Assembly: GCA_016197205.1 (NCBI GenBank)
Contig: JACPWG010000019.1
Location: forward strand, 1-50,053
Length of the DNA: 50,053 nt
Direction of reading: 5' to 3'
Origin: Planctomycetota bacterium
GTDB lineage: Bacteria > Planctomycetota > MHYJ01 > WSZJ01 > JACPWG01
The notes below the pieces were generated by a model that was not told where the DNA came from, did not search any database, and saw only the letters and a list, made by a program, of their open reading frames with translations. Shown piece by piece: positions 31,897 through 40,277 of the stretch. The stretch's first letter is position 1. The number at the start of each line of letters is the position of its first letter. A program made the translations under genes and the position numbers.

Positions 31897-32934
31897 ATGT
31901 TCAGGCCGCTCCGTTTGGGTTCCCTGACGCTGCCACTCCTCCTCCTGGTTTGCGGCTTCGCACGCGCCGCGGACGAGCCCGAAGCGGCTCCTCCGAAACA
32001 GCGCACCGTCGCCTACCTCGGCTTCCACATCGTCGACATCCGGAACGTGGACTTGAAATCGCAGAGCTTCTTCGCCGACCTCTACATGTGGATGCGTTTC
32101 AACCAGACCGACGAGGCCGCCGCGAAGGAGATCGAAGAGAAGTTGGAGGTGATGAACGGGAAGTTCGACTCGAAGGAGGAGGCCGACCGGAAGAAGATCG
32201 GGGACGAGACCTACGTGTGCTGGCGCGTGACGGGCACGTTTTTCTTCGAAGCGGACCTCCACAAGTATCCGTTCGACTCGCAGCGGATGTCGATCATCCT
32301 GGAAAACTCCAACCTGGAGGTCGACAGTCTCATCCTCGCGGACGACCGGACGAGCTACGAGCGAAGCAAGGCCCCTCCCAATTTCTGGGGGGTGAAGGAG
32401 GGCCTGCACATTCCGGAATACCACCTGACGAACGTGGAGCGCCTCCTCAGCACGAGCGTTTACTCGACGGATTTCGGAGACCCGACGCGGCCGCAGGCCT
32501 CCTCGGAGTATGCGCGCATCGAAATCGCACTCCACTTCCAGCGCGACTACCTGTCCTACATCCTGAAGATCGTGGTCCCGCTGATCATCATCATCGGCAT
32601 GGCGTACCTGGTCTTCTGGCTCCCCGCGGAAGAGGTGGGGACGTCCAGCGCGATCGCCATCACGTCGCTGCTCTCCTGCATGGCCTACAACGTCGCCGTA
32701 TCGCAGGACATGCCCCAGATCGGCTACCTGGTCATCTCCGACAAGTTCTTCATCGCCTCGTACATCCTGCTCTTCATCACGTTGGCCGAGACCGTCGTCA
32801 CCTACGTCCTGGACAAGAACGACAATCCGGCCCTGGCCAATCGCCTCGAGTTGGCCTCGCGCATCCTGTTCCCCCTCGCGTCGGTCGGTGTCTTCGGGCT
32901 CCTCATCCTGGGAGGAGTTCCGGCAGCGACCTAG
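31897..32934 (+). CDS. Pentameric ligand-gated ion channel (bacterial Cys-loop receptor homologue)
   Basis: A 345-residue channel subunit related to GLIC/ELIC and, distantly, to nicotinic and GABA receptors. A signal peptide (LPLLLLVCGFARA) leads to a beta-rich ligand-binding domain (about 25-225) containing LHKYPFDSQRMSIILEN, the stretch corresponding to the Cys-loop region in animals. Four membrane helices follow: M1 (ILKIVVPLIIIIGMAYLVFW), M2 (SAIAITSLLSCMAYNVAV), M3 (FIASYILLFITLAETVVTYV) and M4 (ILFPLASVGVFGLLILGG). By alignment from memory, the GLIC M2 acidic -2' position is Gly here and the 11' His is Cys. GAGAGGA lies six bases before the ATG. Ligand unknown. Confidence 0.93.
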   Translation: MFRPLRLGSLTLPLLLLVCGFARAADEPEAAPPKQRTVAYLGFHIVDIRNVDLKSQSFFADLYMWMRFNQTDEAAAKEIEEKLEVMNGKFDSKEEADRKKIGDETYVCWRVTGTFFFEADLHKYPFDSQRMSIILENSNLEVDSLILADDRTSYERSKAPPNFWGVKEGLHIPEYHLTNVERLLSTSVYSTDFGDPTRPQASSEYARIEIALHFQRDYLSYILKIVVPLIIIIGMAYLVFWLPAEEVGTSSAIAITSLLSCMAYNVAVSQDMPQIGYLVISDKFFIASYILLFITLAETVVTYVLDKNDNPALANRLELASRILFPLASVGVFGLLILGGVPAAT

Positions 32935-33319
32935 CGGCCCGTTGACGATCTTCGGCCACAGTCGTCGATGCTGTCACGGCGGGTCGCTGCCCCTGTGGCC
33001 GTTCGCGCGGGCCGGCCTGCGCTCCATAGCCCGCAGCGAGAGGGCGAAGGAGGGGGGCCGGCGGCCCCAGGCATCGCGCCTGGACTACGTCCACAGGCCC
33101 CGAGGTCGCCGCGGGCCGGGAAAGGCGCGTCCGGCGTAGCAGGGCCGACGTCCCACGCCACGCGAAGGGCGGCCACACCCCGAGGCCGAAGCCGGGCTGC
33201 GAGAAAGTTGTTGAACCTCCCGGGTTGTGCTACGATGAAATCTTGACCAGCGTGGGGACGCGGACCGCTCGTGCGAGCGGCGCGACTCTCGATCGGGGAC
33301 CTTGCAGAAGGGGTGTCGT
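32935..33319 (+). promoter_or_regulatory. Intergenic region with promoter and hairpin for the bufferin-like operon
   Basis: No gene is seen. TTGTTG (33208-33213), 17 bp and TACGAT (33231-33236) make a plausible promoter starting near 33243. In the 77-nt leader CCGCTCG (33265-33271) and CGAGCGG (33274-33280) form a near-continuous palindrome that could be an operator or RNA hairpin. The earlier part (32935-33200) is GC-rich with no recognised element. Confidence 0.5.
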
Positions 33320-33808
33320 ATGGAGCTCAAGCGACGGGACTTCAACAAAATGATCCTGGCGGCCGCGGGCGGCATCGTGGTCGGCGCGGTGGCGGGCTGC
33401 GGTTCGTCCGGCGGCCACGCCGCGAGCGGCACGACCGCCGCGGAGAAGCATGCCTGCAAGGGCACGAACGCCTGCAAAGGCGCGGGCGGCTGCAAGACCG
33501 GCGACGGCGGCTGCGCCGGCAAGAACTCCTGCAAGGGCAAGGGCGGGTGTCGGACGATGGCGGAGAAGCATGCCTGCAAGGGCACGAACGCCTGCAAGGG
33601 CCAGGGCGGGTGCAAGACCGGCGACGGCGGCTGCGCCGGCAAGAATTCCTGCAAGGGCAAGGGCGGCTGCGCTACCGCGGACAAGCACTCCTGCAAGGGC
33701 GCCAACGCCTGCAAGGGCCAGGGCGGCTGCAAGTCCGGTGACGCCGGCTGCGCGGGCAGGAACTCCTGCAAGGGCAAGGGCGGTTGCGCCGTCCCGCACA
33801 AGGGCTAG
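33320..33808 (+). CDS. Cys-rich Tat lipoprotein, putative bufferin-type RiPP precursor
   Basis: A 162-residue exported peptide. Residues 1-32 carry a twin-arginine motif (KRRDFNK), a hydrophobic stretch and a lipobox (AVAGC), so it should be exported folded and lipid-anchored. Residues about 47-160 are three tandem modules of 37-40 residues, each with six Cys: [13 protein letters not shown], then [14 protein letters not shown], separated by KTGDG; modules start EKHAC, EKHAC and DKHSC. In total 18 module Cys plus the lipobox Cys. Together with the MNIO and DUF2063 genes it fits bufferin-like metallophores, whose Cys are modified to bind copper or other metals. AAGGGGTG precedes ATG 33320. Known bufferin precursors are shorter and usually Sec-exported, as I recall. 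Confidence 0.85.
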   Translation: MELKRRDFNKMILAAAGGIVVGAVAGCGSSGGHAASGTTAAEKHACKGTNACKGAGGCKTGDGGCAGKNSCKGKGGCRTMAEKHACKGTNACKGQGGCKTGDGGCAGKNSCKGKGGCATADKHSCKGANACKGQGGCKSGDAGCAGRNSCKGKGGCAVPHKG

Positions 33809-33830
33809 TTCCCCCGAGCTTCCACTTCGT

Positions 33831-33863
33831 GCCCGGCAGGGCGGCGGCGTCGCCCTGCCGGGC
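33831..33863 (+). terminator. Hairpin between precursor and MNIO genes
   Basis: GCCCGGCAGGGCG (33831-33843) pairs perfectly with CGCCCTGCCGGGC (33851-33863) around a 7-nt loop, in the 73-bp gap between the peptide and MNIO genes. There is no T-run, so it may be a partial terminator or 3' stabiliser that leaves more precursor mRNA than enzyme mRNA. Confidence 0.65.
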
Positions 33864-33881
33864 CGTCTCGGATGCGCCTTC

Positions 33882-34730
33882 ATGCCCGTTCCCAATCGCT
33901 TCGCCCTCCCCGACCTCGGCCTCGGCCTCGGCCTCCGGCCGGTCCACTTCCAGTACATCCTCGACCAGCGGCCGGACGTCGACTGGTTCGAGATCATCTC
34001 CGAAAATTTCATGGACACCCAGGGCCGCCCGCTTCATTACCTCGACCAGATCGCGGCCCGCTATCCCATCGTCATGCACGGCGTCTCCCTCTCCCTCGGC
34101 AGCACCGACCCGCTCGATTTCGACTACCTCCGAAAGCTGAAGGCGCTCGGCGAGCGGGTGCGCGCCCCCTGGCTCGGCGATCACGTCTGCTGGACCGGCG
34201 TGTCCCACAAGAACGGCCACGACCTCTATCCGATTCCGTACAACGAGGAGACCCTCGCGTACCTCGTGGAGAGAATCCGCGCCGTGCAGGACTTCCTCGA
34301 GCGGCCTCTCGTCCTCGAGAATCCCTCCACGTACATTACCTTCGCCGCGTCCACGATGCCCGAGGAGGAGTTCATCGGACGCATGGCCGAGGAGGCGGAC
34401 TGCGGCCTCCTGCTCGACGTGAACAACGTCTACGTGACCTGCCGCAACCACGACCTCGACCCCTGGGCCTACCTCGACGGCATCCCGTATCGCCGCGTCG
34501 TGCAGATCCATCTCGCCGGCCACACCGACAAAGGGACCCACTGCATCGACACCCACAACGATCACGTGATCCCGGACGTCTGGGCCCTGTACGCCGAGGT
34601 GCACCGGCGGACCGGCGGACGGGCGACGCTCGTCGAATGGGACGACGACATCCCCGAGTTCCCCGTGCTCCACGCCGAGGTCCTGAAGGCTCGACGCTTC
34701 CGCAAGGCCGTGGAGGTGGCCCATGCGTAG
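33882..34730 (+). CDS. DUF692 / MNIO family multinuclear iron RiPP enzyme
   Basis: A 282-residue TIM-barrel enzyme of the MNIO (DUF692) family; known members (MbnB, TglH, BufB) use two or three iron ions and oxygen to modify peptide cysteines. Likely ligand blocks are all present: [60 protein letters not shown] and [11 protein letters not shown]. Length is normal for the family. It is preceded by the Cys-rich precursor and overlapped by the DUF2063 gene. The expected role is cytosolic modification of the precursor's Cys before Tat export; the exact chemistry is inferred. Confidence 0.94.
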   Translation: MPVPNRFALPDLGLGLGLRPVHFQYILDQRPDVDWFEIISENFMDTQGRPLHYLDQIAARYPIVMHGVSLSLGSTDPLDFDYLRKLKALGERVRAPWLGDHVCWTGVSHKNGHDLYPIPYNEETLAYLVERIRAVQDFLERPLVLENPSTYITFAASTMPEEEFIGRMAEEADCGLLLDVNNVYVTCRNHDLDPWAYLDGIPYRRVVQIHLAGHTDKGTHCIDTHNDHVIPDVWALYAEVHRRTGGRATLVEWDDDIPEFPVLHAEVLKARRFRKAVEVAHA

Positions 34731-35757
34731 GGCAGGCCCGGCCCGAACCGGCGAACGAAGGGGCGGGCGCGTGGCCGCACGTGCGGCCCGCGGCCGCGAC
34801 GGGGTCCTCGGGCGTGCACCTGAGGCCCAGCGCGGGCGCACGGCAACCGCTCGCACGGCCGAGCGAACGCTAGCGTCCCCGGTTTCGTCCCCCCGCTCGT
34901 CCACGCCCGGCGCCGCGCCCCCGGCCTCGCTGGCCCGCCTCGAACGCTGGATGATGGAGGTCGTCTCCAGCCCGGGCGGCGTACAGGGCGGACTCGCCTC
35001 CGCCGGGGCGCGCAGGCTGGGGCCGGGCGACCCGGACGCGCTCGAACGCGTCGTCCTCCCCTCCCGTTCCCTCTCAGCCGCCGACCGGCTCGCCGTCTAC
35101 GCGGACATGTACTTCCTCCGCTTCATCGAGGTCCTGGCGGGGGAGTTCCCGACCGTCCGCCATGTCCTCGGCGCCGAGCCCTTCACCCGCTTCGTCACCG
35201 ATTACGTCTCCGCCCATCCGTCCGCGAGCTACACCCTGTCCCTCCTCGGCGCCGGCTTCCCCGCCTTCCTCCGCAACGAGGCGCGCGGCCTCCCGCGCCG
35301 CGCCTTTCTCGCGGAACTCGCGCTTGTGGAGCGGGCGATGGAGGAGGTGTTCGACGCCCCCCGCGCGGACCCGCTCCCCGCGGACGCCGTCCTCGCCCTG
35401 CCCCCCGACCGCTGGGCAGCGGCGCAGCTCCGCATGACGCCGGCGCTCCGGCTGTTCGCCCTCCACTACCCCCTGAACGACTTCATGACCGCAGTCCGCC
35501 AGGGTCGTGAAACGCAACCCCCGCGCGCGCGGCCGACCTGGACCGCGGTCTATCGCAAGGACTACCTGGTGTGGAGGCTCCCCCTCGCCCGCGAAGGCTT
35601 CGCGCTCCTCTCGGCGCTTGCGGAGGGGAAGACCCTGGGTGAGGCCCTCGAGGCGGCGGCTTCGGCCCCCGACGCGGATCCGGAGTGGATTCTCGGCATG
35701 CTGCCGGGGTGGTTTCGGGAGTGGACCGCGGAAGGGTTCTTCGTGGGGGTGGAGTGA
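34723..35757 (+). CDS. DUF2063 protein, MNIO partner (BufC-like)
   Basis: A 344-residue partner protein. The DUF2063 domain starts near residue 68 ([14 protein letters not shown]) and has the family pattern [34 protein letters not shown], followed by a C-terminal winged-helix-like part ([39 protein letters not shown]). In related clusters such partners bind the precursor and present it to the MNIO enzyme. The first about 65 residues are Arg/Ala-rich and atypical. ATG 34723 overlaps the MNIO stop by eight bases (ATGCGTAG), so the two are translationally coupled; a later start is possible but would lose that coupling. Confidence 0.9.
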   Translation: MRRAGPARTGERRGGRVAARAARGRDGVLGRAPEAQRGRTATARTAERTLASPVSSPRSSTPGAAPPASLARLERWMMEVVSSPGGVQGGLASAGARRLGPGDPDALERVVLPSRSLSAADRLAVYADMYFLRFIEVLAGEFPTVRHVLGAEPFTRFVTDYVSAHPSASYTLSLLGAGFPAFLRNEARGLPRRAFLAELALVERAMEEVFDAPRADPLPADAVLALPPDRWAAAQLRMTPALRLFALHYPLNDFMTAVRQGRETQPPRARPTWTAVYRKDYLVWRLPLAREGFALLSALAEGKTLGEALEAAASAPDADPEWILGMLPGWFREWTAEGFFVGVE

Positions 35758-36105
35758 GGGCGGCGCGGGAAATCCCAAATCCCAACTCGGGCGAAGGCCC
35801 GAAACCCAAACGGACGACGAAACCACCAAGCCACCAAGGCACGAAGACCACGAAGGACCGTCACTGAGGGGGGCGAGTTTGGCTCGGCCGAAAAGCGCCT
35901 TTGTGGTCTAGTTCACCGGTAGGGGTCCAAGCGCGAAAGTGGAAGGGCCTCAAACTGAGGACAGGTAGACGAAACACAGAGACGCTGAGGCTCTGGAATC
36001 GAGTGGAGGACCTCGGCCCCGCTCCCGTGCCACGGCAAGACCATGGAACGACATGAGGTTCAGCCCTCCGGCTCGAATTCTCAATTCTCAATTCTCCAAT
36101 CTCAA
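35758..36105. repeat. Intergenic repeat mosaic
   Basis: No gene is seen. It holds word-like runs (CCACCAAG, GGCACGAAGACCACGAAGG near 35820-35855; AACACAGAGACGCTGAGG near 35972-35989; AATTCTC repeated near 36075-36100). Bases 35867-35909 and 35910-35931 are identical to 1-43 and 101-122, with 57 bp missing between them here. The DUF255 start codon follows the last word-like run directly. Confidence 0.7.
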
Positions 36106-37944
36106 ATGCCGAATCACCGCGCCGCCTACGGTGTTTACCTGATGCTGGCCGCGAGTCTGTTTGCGGGGGCATGCGCGTCCTGCAAGACTCCGGATCTCGA
36201 ACGGCGCGGGGGCCCGCCGGCGCCGGAGAAGGTCGAGGCCATCGCCTGGATCGATTGGTCGGACGAGGCCTTCGCGCGGGCCCGGCGGGAAAACCGATTG
36301 GTCCTTCTCGACCTCGGGGCCGTGTGGTGCCACTGGTGCCACGTGATGGATCGCGAGACGTACGCGGATCCCGGCGTCGCCGCCCTGCTGCGCGCCCGCT
36401 ACGTGGCCGTCCGCGTGGACCAGGACGCCCGGCCCGACATCTCGCGCCGCTACGAGGAGTACGGCTGGCCCGCCACGATCATTTTCGGGCCCGACGGCGC
36501 CGAGCTGGTCAAGCGGCGCGGCTTCCTTCCGCCGCGGGAGATGCGCGCCCTCCTCCAGGCCGTGCTCGACGATCCCACCCCGGGTCCTTCCGTCACGACC
36601 GAGCGCCCGGTCCTGCCCGCGGAATCCCCCTTTCTCTCGGATGCGCTCCGGACCGAGCTGCGCCGCCGGTACGTGGACGGGTACGATCGCGAGCAGCAGG
36701 GCTGGGGCACCATCCAGAAATTCCTCGACTGGGACTGCGTCGAGTACGGGCTCGAGCGGGGACGCGAAGGGGACGCTGAGGCGGAGCGCATGGCGCGCGC
36801 GACCGTGGACGCCCAGCTCGCGCTCGTCGATCCGGTGTGGGGAGGCGTCTACCAGTACTCCCACGGCGGCGTCTGGACGAACCCGCACTTCGAGAAGATC
36901 ATGCAGATGCAGGCGGAGAACCTGCGGATCTTCTCGCTCGCCCACTCTCGCTGGGGGGACCCGCGGCATCTCGCCGCGGCCCGCACGATCGCCGGCTACC
37001 TCGATCACTTTCTTACGAGCCCCGACGGCGCGTTCTACGTGAGCCAGGACGCGGACGTGGTGCAAGGGGAGCACGCGGCGGGGTACTTCGCGCTGGAGGA
37101 CCGGGGGCGGCGCGCGCTCGGCCTGCCCCGCGTCGACACGCACGTCTACGCCCGCGAGAACGGCTGGGCGATCGCGGGACTCGCCGCCTTTTGCAAGGCG
37201 ACCGGGGACGCGCCGGCCCTCGCCGCCGCGACGCGCGCGGCCAAGTGGGTCCTCGCGCATCGCGCGCTCGCAGGCGGCGGCTTCCGCCACGACGAGCAGG
37301 ACGCGGCCGGTCCCTACCTGGGCGACACGCTGGCGATGGCGCGCGCCTTCGTCGAGCTGTACGAGGCGACCGCGGATCGGCCCTGGCTCGCGCGCGCGAG
37401 GGAGGCGCTCGGCTTTCTGGACGCGAACTTCAAGTCGACCGCGGGCTTCGTGGCCGCGCGCGTGCCGCCGGGGGCCGAGGGAAAGCCTTGGGCGCCGCGT
37501 CCGCAGGTCGAGGAAAACGTCGCGCTCGCCCGGCTCGCGATCCGGCTCGCGCACCTGGCCGGAGAGCCGCTCGGCCGCGCGCTCGCCGAGCACGCGATGC
37601 GCTATCTCGCCGCCCCGGAGGTCGGGGAGTCGCGCGGCTATGGCGTGGCGGGAATCCTGCTTGCGGATCGGGAGCTGGGCGGGGATCCCATCGAGCTCAC
37701 CGTCGTCGGGCCGAAGGGGGACGACCGGGCGAAGGCCCTTTTCGCGGCTGCGATCCGGTTCCCGTCGGGCTACACGTGCGTTCGCTGGCAAGACGACCGG
37801 GAAGGCCCGCTGCCGGGGCTCGACACGCCGTACGCGGCGAAGGACCGACCCGTGGCGTACGTCTGCGCACGCGGCGCGTGCTCCACGCCCATCGACGACC
37901 CGACGAAGCTCCTCTTGGTTGCCGAGGAGATGGTCCGGCGGTGA
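36106..37944 (+). CDS. DUF255 thioredoxin-domain protein (YyaL/SSP411-like)
   Basis: A 612-residue protein with a short signal (AAYGVYLMLAASLFAGACAS) that may end in a lipobox, placing it in the envelope. Residues about 40-160 are a thioredoxin-like domain with active-site WCHWC (VWCHWCHVMDRETYADP), and residues 190-600 are an alpha/alpha-barrel resembling N-acylglucosamine epimerase or glycosidase folds (GGVYQYSHGGVWTNPHFEKI, DTLAMARAFVELYEAT). This is the DUF255/SSP411 layout; a redox role is likely but no substrate is known. ATG 36106 gives the signal peptide; an in-frame start at 36043 would be encoded by repeat DNA. It converges on the next gene with 17 bp between stops. Confidence 0.9.
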   Translation: MPNHRAAYGVYLMLAASLFAGACASCKTPDLERRGGPPAPEKVEAIAWIDWSDEAFARARRENRLVLLDLGAVWCHWCHVMDRETYADPGVAALLRARYVAVRVDQDARPDISRRYEEYGWPATIIFGPDGAELVKRRGFLPPREMRALLQAVLDDPTPGPSVTTERPVLPAESPFLSDALRTELRRRYVDGYDREQQGWGTIQKFLDWDCVEYGLERGREGDAEAERMARATVDAQLALVDPVWGGVYQYSHGGVWTNPHFEKIMQMQAENLRIFSLAHSRWGDPRHLAAARTIAGYLDHFLTSPDGAFYVSQDADVVQGEHAAGYFALEDRGRRALGLPRVDTHVYARENGWAIAGLAAFCKATGDAPALAAATRAAKWVLAHRALAGGGFRHDEQDAAGPYLGDTLAMARAFVELYEATADRPWLARAREALGFLDANFKSTAGFVAARVPPGAEGKPWAPRPQVEENVALARLAIRLAHLAGEPLGRALAEHAMRYLAAPEVGESRGYGVAGILLADRELGGDPIELTVVGPKGDDRAKALFAAAIRFPSGYTCVRWQDDREGPLPGLDTPYAAKDRPVAYVCARGACSTPIDDPTKLLLVAEEMVRR

Positions 37945-37961
37945 GGCGCCGCCCCCACGCC

Positions 37962-39938
37962 TCACTCGACCCGCACGCCTCGGGGTGCGCCGCTCGTCCG
38001 GAACCACACGGTCCGCCCGCCGACGCGCGCGCCGACTTGACCCTCCGCCCTGACGAGCGTCGCGTCCGCCCCCAGCGCGGCCCCCGCCGCACCCCCGGCA
38101 CCCGCGCCGTTCGCCGCGTCGCCGATGGCGAGCACGACGAGAAACGCCGCGGGCGCGGCCGTTTCCACCTCGACCCGCCCCTCGCCGGGCACGTGGAACT
38201 CCCCTTTCCCGTCCGGCGGGAAGCCGGCGTCGTCGACGCGGTACTCCTCCACGACGCGCGGCGACGCGTCCGCGGGCAAGAGCACGCGGCCGGCGAGCGC
38301 GCTCGCCTCACCCCGCACCGCGAAGTCCGTCCCCGCGACCTCGGGGCGTTTCGCGCCATGCAAAAGCCACCGCGCGCGGGCGCCCGGCGCGTCGACCCGA
38401 TCGAAGAGGACGAGGTGCGTGCCGCGCAGGAAGACGAACTCCCGGGTGGCGAGCCGCACCACCGAAGGGTCGTACGCCGGCGTCAGGTCGGCCGCCAGAT
38501 ACGACCACTCCCCCCGGTCCTCGAACGCGAGCACCTCGCCCGTCTCCAACGATAGCCGCTTTTTTTTGCGTTGGTAGTCCTCGAGGTCCTGGCTGTCCTG
38601 GCTCTTCACGACGCGCTGACACCACCGCGCTAGCGGCTCCCCCGGCCTGCCGATGAGGAGCGTGTTGTGCGCCATCGAGTGGCGGGCGAAGCGCAGCCGG
38701 TGGTCGGCGTTGAAGTCCCCGTAGCAGCCGGCGTCGATCGCGAGGTGGCCCTTGCGAAAAATCGTGAAACTCCCCTGGTCGAAGTGTCCGTGGTCGTCGA
38801 AGTAATCGCCGCACTTCACGAAGACCACGGTGTCCCCTTCCCCCCAACCCGAGCGCAGGAAGGCCTGACCCACGGAGGCCTTCCCGAACAGTCGGCAAAG
38901 CGGCAAGGCGGGAGGGGGCGCCTCGGGCGCGGCGGCGCCAAAGAGAAACCCCAGGTACAGCACCGCGGAGTGGTAGCCCTGGTTTTGCCAGCGCTTCGCG
39001 ATCTCGGCGGCGAAGGCGCGGCCGTCCGCGCGCTCGAGCGCCCGAGAGAGCAGGTCCACCACGAGCCGCGCCTCGTCCCGCGTGCTCGCGCGGCTGCCGC
39101 CCACGATGTCCCCCCAGCGCACGAACGTGTGGTCCGGCAGGGTCGAGTAGCGGAGGTACTGGAGACGGCTCGTCAGCCAGTCGCGATTTTTCTGGAAGGT
39201 ATCGAGCCCGAGTCCGCTCTTGAGGGCCCACTGCAAGAGCAAGAGCGGCGGGAAGGCGTCCCCCATCGAATAGGACATGCCGGCCACGCCGGCCCCGTCG
39301 AGGTAGCGGCACGCGGGGAAGAGCGACCGTTCGAGCTGGTCCTGACAGGCGCGGAGCCATTCGACGGCGGCGGGGCGCTCGCCCCAGAGCGCGACCGCGG
39401 CCAGGCCAAGCCCCATCGCCGCGCGGTACGCCGAGGTGTGGAAGATGTGCTCCTCGGGTCCCTGCAGGAAGGCGCGGCAGGCCTCGGCCTGGCGCGCGAT
39501 CCGGTCGGCCACTTGCACCCGCTGCGGCGGCGTCAGCTTTTCGTGGAGCCAGTCGTACCCGAGCGGGAGGTACAGCAGGGCGCCCTGGTAGTCGAGGCCG
39601 TAGCCCTCCTCGGGCGCGAGTTCCAGGAGAGCGTCGACGGCTCGCGCGGCGACGGCCGCATCGCCGGTCAACCGCCAGCGGAGGGCGAGGTTCGCCACGT
39701 TGCCGTCGAGGTCGCCGACGCGCGCGCGCCAGGGCGCCTCCGCCGCCCGGGCGCGGACCTCGTCCAGCGAAGGGACGCCCGCGACGGGTCGCGCCGTGAA
39801 GAGGAGACGGGGGCGGGGACGCGCCTCCTGCGCGCACACCTCCTCAGGTGAATACCCTAGGCCCATCCCGAGCCCCAGCCCTAGCGCGAGGATCCACGCC
39901 TTGCCGCGGCGGGCCGTGACGACTCGCTCTCTTCGCAT
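37962..39938 (-). CDS. Exported heparinase II/III-like polysaccharide lyase
   Basis: A 658-residue exported protein with a signal segment (AWILALGLGLGMGLGYS) and the two-part layout of heparinase II/III and alginate-lyase-like enzymes. The N-terminal part is an alpha/alpha toroid (about 40-370: LDYQGALLYLPLGYDWLHEK, EEHIFHTSAYRAAMGLG). The C-terminal beta-sandwich contains DYFDDHGHFDQGSFTIFRKG, the family's His-containing block, and RHSMAHNTLLIG. It may cleave acidic polysaccharides by beta-elimination, substrate unknown. TGGAGGTGA at 39944-39952 is an excellent ribosome-binding site five bases before ATG 39938. Confidence 0.85.
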   Translation of the reverse strand: MRRERVVTARRGKAWILALGLGLGMGLGYSPEEVCAQEARPRPRLLFTARPVAGVPSLDEVRARAAEAPWRARVGDLDGNVANLALRWRLTGDAAVAARAVDALLELAPEEGYGLDYQGALLYLPLGYDWLHEKLTPPQRVQVADRIARQAEACRAFLQGPEEHIFHTSAYRAAMGLGLAAVALWGERPAAVEWLRACQDQLERSLFPACRYLDGAGVAGMSYSMGDAFPPLLLLQWALKSGLGLDTFQKNRDWLTSRLQYLRYSTLPDHTFVRWGDIVGGSRASTRDEARLVVDLLSRALERADGRAFAAEIAKRWQNQGYHSAVLYLGFLFGAAAPEAPPPALPLCRLFGKASVGQAFLRSGWGEGDTVVFVKCGDYFDDHGHFDQGSFTIFRKGHLAIDAGCYGDFNADHRLRFARHSMAHNTLLIGRPGEPLARWCQRVVKSQDSQDLEDYQRKKKRLSLETGEVLAFEDRGEWSYLAADLTPAYDPSVVRLATREFVFLRGTHLVLFDRVDAPGARARWLLHGAKRPEVAGTDFAVRGEASALAGRVLLPADASPRVVEEYRVDDAGFPPDGKGEFHVPGEGRVEVETAAPAAFLVVLAIGDAANGAGAGGAAGAALGADATLVRAEGQVGARVGGRTVWFRTSGAPRGVRVE

Positions 39939-40277
39939 TCGACTCACCTCCACCGCGGGTACTCCGCGCCGGAAACGCCGTAGGGGCGGGCCTTGTGCCC
40001 GCCCTCGACCGGGCGAACGGCGGTCGGCGCGTCGGGCGGCCACAAGGGCCGCCCCTACGGACGCCCTGCGTGCCGAAGGGCTCAGCCGGCGGCGATGGCA
40101 CAGGGCCCGCGCAGAAACACCGTCACACGCCCTGGCGTGCCGCAGCACACCGGCGGAGGAACGGCGTGTTCCCAACTCAAGCCGTGCCGGCCCCTCGCGC
40201 GGGCAGGGACGCCCGCGCCCCCAGGAGCCGTGAGGACCGCGCATGCGCAGCTATTCGAGCGCGGGCCCGCAGGGACC
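39939..40277. repeat. Intergenic foldback element
   Basis: No gene is seen. CCGTAGGGGCGGGCCTTGTG begins the left arm (39978-40004), which pairs with 40034-40060 in 25 of 27 positions and encloses about 29 bp. This is the family also seen at 23604-23695. A further palindrome GCGCGGGC/GCCCGCGC (40197-40218) followed by CCCCAGG belongs to the family at 12031 and 44213. Confidence 0.75.

Noticed and set aside
30597..32945. A 782-residue open frame in another + frame over the cyclase and channel genes
   Set aside because: It crosses two independent genes and an intergenic promoter, and its translation is Arg/Gly/Pro-rich shadow sequence.
33440..33800. Tandem DNA repeats as a non-coding satellite
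   Set aside because: The repeats are in frame, keep Cys positions, and follow a signal peptide and ribosome-binding site. They are coding modules.
33320..33808. Metallothionein as an alternative reading of the Cys-rich peptide
   Set aside because: The Tat/lipobox signal and the adjacent MNIO and DUF2063 genes fit a modified exported metallophore better. A plain metallothionein is cytosolic and needs no such partners. It is not fully excluded.
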